From: SFTH01 sp051878085
Lineage (GTDB): Bacteria > Bacillota > Clostridia > Christensenellales > Aristaeellaceae
Direction: 5' to 3'
Assembly (NCBI GenBank): GCA_051878085.1
Contig: JBJEJN010000147.1
Location: 1 to 40,151 of the forward strand
DNA length: 40,151 nt
The stretch's first letter is position 1; each line of letters starts with the position of its first letter. The notes under the pieces were generated by a model. The model was given only the letters and a program-made list of their open reading frames with translations. It ran no database searches and was not told where the DNA came from. The translations under genes were made by a program, and so were the position numbers. Shown piece after piece: positions 37,105 to 40,151 of this stretch.

Positions 37105-37908
37105 TCACAGGCCCAGGAAGGTCAGCAGCGCATTCAGCTCCGTGAAGTCGCCCACCAGCACGTCCGCACCGGCCTTGACCAGCCGTTCACGCTTGACGGG
37201 ATTCACGCCGCAGCGATGCTCCTCGTCCGTGGCCGTGCCCACCGTGCGCGCACCGATGGATGCGCCCAGCGCGATCTCCACCTTTCCGTCGCCGAACACC
37301 GCCACGTCCGCGCCGGAAAGGCCCTCCTTCTCCACCAGATCCCGGAGCACCTTCTCCTTGGAGCAGCTCTCCACGCCCAGCGGTGCGCCCGCGATGCGGT
37401 CGAAGTAGCCGTCCACGCCCAGCGCAGCCGCCTCGCGGTGCACGTCGGGGTCGTCGGTGCCGCTGGCCACGAAGATGCGCACGCCGCGCGCCTTCAGCGC
37501 CTTCAGGAAGGACTCGCTGCCCGCGATCAGGTAGTTCTCCCGATCAACCGCGCCGGATTCCAGGCGCTCCAGGCGGTCGTTCACCGTCTCCATCAGGCGG
37601 CGGTTGTACTCGGCCTTGTACCACCAGGGATCGTCGCTCATGCCGTCATTGGGGCGCTCCGCCTGCACGCGCTGGGCCAGCCACTTCATCTGAAGGATGG
37701 TCTGAATGCCGGTGGATTCGTCGATGTACGCGTCCACCTCGGCCTCAAGCGCCGCGTCGTAGGGCGCGCCGTGGCCGGAGATCATCTCCAGCATCAGCGG
37801 CCGCATCACCGTCTCCCAGCCGTAGCGCAGCGTGGAGACCGTGCCGTCAAAGTCGAACAGCGCCGCGCGAATGGGCGTTGCGATCTGTCTTTCGTGAAGA
37901 AATTCCAT
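37105..37908 (-). CDS. HAD-superfamily phosphatase
   Basis: A 267-residue hydrolase of the haloacid dehalogenase superfamily. Motif I is FDFDGT (nucleophile D19, acid D21), motif II FVASGTDD, and motif IV VFGDGKVEIALG; the cap between D21 and residue about 120 is helical, as in phosphoglycolate phosphatase-like enzymes. The loop GDGKVEI has Glu where many have Asp. It could dephosphorylate a sugar phosphate or similar. GGAGG precedes ATG 37908; the open frame upstream is not coding. It has its own promoter, divergent from the TetR gene. Confidence 0.88.
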   Translation of the reverse strand: MEFLHERQIATPIRAALFDFDGTVSTLRYGWETVMRPLMLEMISGHGAPYDAALEAEVDAYIDESTGIQTILQMKWLAQRVQAERPNDGMSDDPWWYKAEYNRRLMETVNDRLERLESGAVDRENYLIAGSESFLKALKARGVRIFVASGTDDPDVHREAAALGVDGYFDRIAGAPLGVESCSKEKVLRDLVEKEGLSGADVAVFGDGKVEIALGASIGARTVGTATDEEHRCGVNPVKRERLVKAGADVLVGDFTELNALLTFLGL

Positions 37909-37944
37909 GTTGTCGAACCTCCGAGAGAATGTTTTGCTGGGAAC

Positions 37945-37974
37945 ATTGTATATCAGGAAAGCGCTGCGTGTCAA
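37945..37974 (-). promoter_or_regulatory. Promoter of the HAD gene
   Basis: On the minus strand TTGACA (37974-37969), 18-bp spacer, TACAAT (37950-37945), about 37 bases before the start codon at 37908. Confidence 0.75.
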
Positions 37975-38043
37975 GGGATTGCAGTCCCTTCCGCCGCAAT
38001 GTTCCGTATCCGGCAAAGCCTCGTCGACAAATCCTAACATAGA

Positions 38044-38060
38044 TGAATGAATATTACTCA
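38044..38060. promoter_or_regulatory. TetR-type operator 1
   Basis: TGAATGAATATTACTCA, an imperfect palindrome that ends directly at the -35 box of the TetR gene. It matches TGAATGAAATTTATTCA at 38745-38761 in 14 of 17 positions. The shifted 17-mer AATGAATATTACTCATT (38046-38062) is a better palindrome (7 of 8 pairs). Confidence 0.6.
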
Positions 38061-38089
38061 TTGACAAAGCGCCCACTTTGTGCTAAGCT
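38061..38089 (+). promoter_or_regulatory. Promoter of the TetR gene
   Basis: TTGACA (38061-38066), 17-bp spacer, TAAGCT (38084-38089) with TGC before it (extended -10), directly next to the operator. Confidence 0.78.
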
Positions 38090-38122
38090 GATTTCATTCC
38101 GATGAAAGCGGGGGAGGCCGGC

Positions 38123-38698
38123 ATGAGAACAGTGAAGGAGCCGGACGTGCGCAAGCAGGAGATCCTGGACGGCGCAATTCGCGTGTTCGCCCAGAAGGGC
38201 TACGACAAGACCACGATTGCGGACATCGCGCGGGAGCTGAACATCTCCCAGGGCCTGTGTTATCGCTACTATCCGTCCAAGGAGGAGATCTACGAGGCTG
38301 CGCTGGAGAAGTATGCCGAGCTGATCGCGCAAGAGAACATGCGTAAAACGAGCCTTGACCTGCCGGTTCGGGAGATGATTGACCGCCTCACGAGCCGCAT
38401 GGAGTACATCAAGGACGCGGAGAGAGGGGATCAGGAGCTGTACCAGCTCTTCCATTCGGGAAACTGCCAGCGGATGCACGACGAGCTGTTCCTGAAGGTG
38501 ACGCGGAAGGTTCTCCCGCACGTGCAGGCGCATCTGCGCAAGGCGAAGGAGAACGGCGAAATCGCAATCGAGGATCCGGACGGCGCGGCCATCATCGGCA
38601 TCTATGGCTGGGTGGGCATGTGCCTGACCCCGGGGCTCACCGACGAGGAGCGTATGGAGAGGGTACGCCGTGCCTGGTACAAGCTGCTGGAGCTGTGA
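38123..38698 (+). CDS. TetR/AcrR-family repressor
   Basis: A 191-residue TetR-type regulator. The N-terminal helix-turn-helix is canonical: RKQEILDGAIRVFAQKGYDKTTIADIARELNISQGLCYRYYPSKEEIYEAAL, residues about 10-60. The C-terminal ligand domain is diverse and gives no ligand. ATG 38123 is preferred over 38102 because GGGGGAGG lies five bases before it. A matching operator in front of its own promoter and of the following transporter suggests that it represses both, so the ligand may be the exported ion or a toxic compound. Confidence 0.93.
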   Translation: MRTVKEPDVRKQEILDGAIRVFAQKGYDKTTIADIARELNISQGLCYRYYPSKEEIYEAALEKYAELIAQENMRKTSLDLPVREMIDRLTSRMEYIKDAERGDQELYQLFHSGNCQRMHDELFLKVTRKVLPHVQAHLRKAKENGEIAIEDPDGAAIIGIYGWVGMCLTPGLTDEERMERVRRAWYKLLEL

Positions 38699-38702
38699 GG
38701 AA

Positions 38703-38734
38703 ATATGTGGAGCAAGTGCGCTCCATATGTTTTT
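38703..38734 (+). terminator. Terminator after the TetR gene
   Basis: ATATGTGGAGC (38703-38713) pairs with GCTCCATATGT (38720-38730) with two G-U pairs, followed by TTTTC. Confidence 0.75.
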
Positions 38735-38739
38735 CAGAT

Positions 38740-38761
38740 TATAATGAATGAAATTTATTCA
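38740..38761 (+). promoter_or_regulatory. Transporter -10 box with TetR-type operator 2
   Basis: TATAAT (38740-38745) overlaps the first base of TGAATGAAATTTATTCA (38745-38761), a near-perfect 17-bp palindrome (7 of 8 pairs) like the one before the TetR gene. Binding there would block transcription initiation. The -35 region (TGCGCT) is weak. Confidence 0.62.
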
Positions 38762-38776
38762 ACAATGGAGGGGAAT

Positions 38777-38812
38777 ATGAAACGGAAAACTGTTTGTCGG
38801 GACGGACACTGA
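38777..38812 (+). CDS. Short ORF or displaced start of the CDF gene
   Basis: ATG 38777 has the best ribosome binding site of the region (GGAGGGG with three bases between) but reads MKRKTVCRDGH and stops at TGA 38810-38812. A one-base deletion near 38797-38812 would join it in frame to the CDF protein, giving the short cytoplasmic N-terminus that such transporters normally have. It may otherwise be a regulatory leader. Confidence 0.45.
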   Translation: MKRKTVCRDGH

Positions 38813-38850
38813 TTGCGGATCGTAAAACAAAAAAGGAAAGGGTGAAAAAT

Positions 38851-39966
38851 ATGCTGCCGATTCTGCTGAATCTGTGCCTGGGAATTTTCAAATATATTTG
38901 CGGGAGCATCAGCGGCCTTGCGTCGATCTCTGCAGACGCGGCGAACAACCTGTCGGACGCGGTCACGTCGCTGCTGACGGCGCTGGGCGTGAAGATGGCC
39001 TCCACGCTGGGCGGTACGAGGCATCCCAATGGACATGGGCGCATCGAATGGGTCGTGGGGATCGTGGTCTCCTGCTCCATCGTGCTGGTCGGCTGGGAGG
39101 CGCTGCGGGACTCCATCTCCGCGATTCGGAACCCCTCCGAGGCGGAGTTCAACGCCTTCATCCTTCTGGTGATGCTGGTTTCCATCGGCGTCAAGCTGTT
39201 TCTGTATTTCTTCAACACGAAAAAGAGCAGGGAAAACAATTCCTCCGCGTACAGGGCGGCGGCTGCGGACTGCATCAGCGACGCCGTCTCCACGGCGGTG
39301 GTCACGCTGTCCTTTCTGGTGGATTCCCTGCTGCATCTGCACATCGACGGCTGGTGCGGCGTGATCGTCGCGCTGTTCATTATGCGCAACGGCCTGAAGT
39401 CCTTTGCGGAGATCTCCCGGCGGGTGCTGGGAGAGGTGGCGGACGAGGCGCTGTTGGAACGGCTGCGGCAGTACGTGCTGGCGTATGACCCGGAGATGAT
39501 CGGGGAGGTCGTCGATCTGCAGCTGCTGGATTACGGCTACGGGCGCTACGGGGCGTCTCTGACGGTTCGCACGGGCTGTGACGCGGACAGGGGGAACTTC
39601 CTGCTGCGCATCGCGGATCTGAAGAGCGACATCTACCATGAGTTCGGCTACGTTGCGACCATTGAACCGGAGGTTCCGGTGAGCCCGTCCGAGCAGGAGC
39701 GGATTCGGGAGACCGTCCGCCGGAAGCTCGGTCAGATCGACGAAAAGCTGGCGCTTGCGGACGGTACGCGCGTCAATGCGGGTTCAGACGAGCCGCAGGC
39801 CGTGCTCTGCATCACCATTCCCTTCGGGTACAGCAAGCGGGAGCAGCAGCTCTATCAGGAAATTCGGAAGCAGCTCGAGGGCGAGGACTTTTCCTGCAGC
39901 GTGAAGCTGATGGTGCAGCCAACGCTGCGGCAGGAGCGCCGTCGCCGCCGCAGAGCCAAAGCATGA
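38851..39966 (+). CDS. Cation diffusion facilitator, possibly manganese type
   Basis: A 371-residue (from ATG 38851) metal-ion exporter of the CDF family. Six hydrophobic segments are followed by a cytoplasmic domain of about 170 residues that is longer than usual, with an Arg-rich end. The transport site residues are N32-x3-D36 (ADAANNLSDA) and D140-x3-D144 (ADCISDAV), the Asn/Asp combination I associate with manganese exporters rather than the His/Asp of zinc transporters. HPNGHGRIEWVVG follows. The start is unsure: ATG 38851 leaves no N-terminal tail, TTG 38794 has no ribosome site, and the best site serves a different frame at 38777. Probably repressed by the TetR protein. Confidence 0.85.
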   Translation: MLPILLNLCLGIFKYICGSISGLASISADAANNLSDAVTSLLTALGVKMASTLGGTRHPNGHGRIEWVVGIVVSCSIVLVGWEALRDSISAIRNPSEAEFNAFILLVMLVSIGVKLFLYFFNTKKSRENNSSAYRAAAADCISDAVSTAVVTLSFLVDSLLHLHIDGWCGVIVALFIMRNGLKSFAEISRRVLGEVADEALLERLRQYVLAYDPEMIGEVVDLQLLDYGYGRYGASLTVRTGCDADRGNFLLRIADLKSDIYHEFGYVATIEPEVPVSPSEQERIRETVRRKLGQIDEKLALADGTRVNAGSDEPQAVLCITIPFGYSKREQQLYQEIRKQLEGEDFSCSVKLMVQPTLRQERRRRRRAKA

Positions 39967-40030
39967 AAGAGCGCCGCTTCCGTCCACAAAGGATTGAAGC
40001 GGCACTCAGACCTCTGACAAGGATGTAAAA

Positions 40031-40057
40031 ATGCCAACCGAAATTATCGGTTGGCGT
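40031..40057. terminator. Hairpin between CDF gene and tRNA
   Basis: ATGCCAACCG (40031-40040) pairs with CGGTTGGCGT (40048-40057) with one G-U pair around AAATTAT; A-rich before and T-containing after. It shares the CCAACCG/CGGTTGG core with the terminator at 14354-14394 and lies between convergent transcripts. Confidence 0.65.
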
Positions 40058-40059
40058 TC

Positions 40060-40136
40060 TGGCGTCCCCGGCGCGATTCGAACGCGCGGCCTTCCGCTTA
40101 GGAGGCGGACGCTCTATCCGGCTGAGCTACGGAGAC
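40060..40136 (-). tRNA. tRNA-Arg (anticodon CCT)
   Basis: A complete tRNA on the minus strand. The acceptor stem GTCTCCG pairs with CGGGGAC; the anticodon loop is CTCCTAA between TCCGC and GCGGA, so the anticodon is CCT, reading AGG; the T loop GTTCGAATC is present, and CCA is encoded (40062-40060). Confidence 0.96.
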
Positions 40137-40151
40137 AGGCACATGCATCAG

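Noticed and set aside
1..40151. CRISPR arrays, insertion sequences, prophage or toxin-antitoxin genes
   Set aside because: I looked for regularly spaced repeats, transposase, integrase and small paired genes and saw none.

Overview
The window looks like chromosomal DNA of a GC-rich anaerobic member of the Firmicutes (class Clostridia). This is inferred from strong AGGAGG-type ribosome binding sites, sigma-A promoters, T-run terminators, and gene families typical of that class: LytTR-DUF3021 pairs, a YesM/YesN-like two-component system, DUF362 ferredoxins, DUF2284, TIGR04076 and CUT2 sugar transporters. I cannot assign a genus.

Layout. 1-6.1 kb: the end of an rRNA operon (5S copy 1), a secreted SH3 protein, a Nudix hydrolase, a metallo-beta-lactamase-fold hydrolase, a small membrane protein, signal peptidase I, an isolated second 5S gene with its own promoter, a small exported protein, then a D-lyxose isomerase-type enzyme and a PfkB kinase. 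6.2-9.2 kb: LytTR regulator, DUF3021 protein and an ABC exporter whose ATPase gene carries a one-base frameshift, then a DUF2284 protein. 9.5-14.3 kb: a complete branched-chain-type amino-acid importer (livK, then livHMGF). 14.6-20 kb, minus strand: a group with a sulfur theme, mnmA-larE-permease-permease-ATPase, followed by a solute-binding protein gene. That last gene has its own promoter and a leader that reads as a classical attenuator: a 26-codon peptide with three Met and three Cys codons clustered at codons 5-10, a perfect terminator, and a mutually exclusive antiterminator.

20.1-27.1 kb: DUF362 ferredoxin, a sensor kinase/response regulator pair, a CDP-alcohol phosphatidyltransferase, a TIGR04076 protein, PspC, an ABC-2 exporter and a flavodoxin-like protein. 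27.6-36.7 kb: a sugar or polyol uptake and catabolism cluster (CUT2 ATPase, two permeases, binding protein, aldo/keto reductase, class I mannose-6-phosphate isomerase-like enzyme, HldE-like sugar kinase, zinc alcohol dehydrogenase). Its substrate is not evident. 36.9-40.1 kb: a small coiled-coil protein, a HAD phosphatase, a TetR regulator, a cation-diffusion-facilitator transporter with a TetR-type operator repeated in front of both, and tRNA-Arg(CCT).

The best candidate for an undescribed system is the Met/Cys leader-peptide attenuator at 15658-15786 and its link to the thio-chemistry genes upstream. Other points of interest are tandem LytTR-like sites, a 13-bp element at identical distance from two -10 boxes, an operator pair for the TetR regulator, three solute-binding proteins without a lipobox, and two genes disrupted by apparent single-base deletions.
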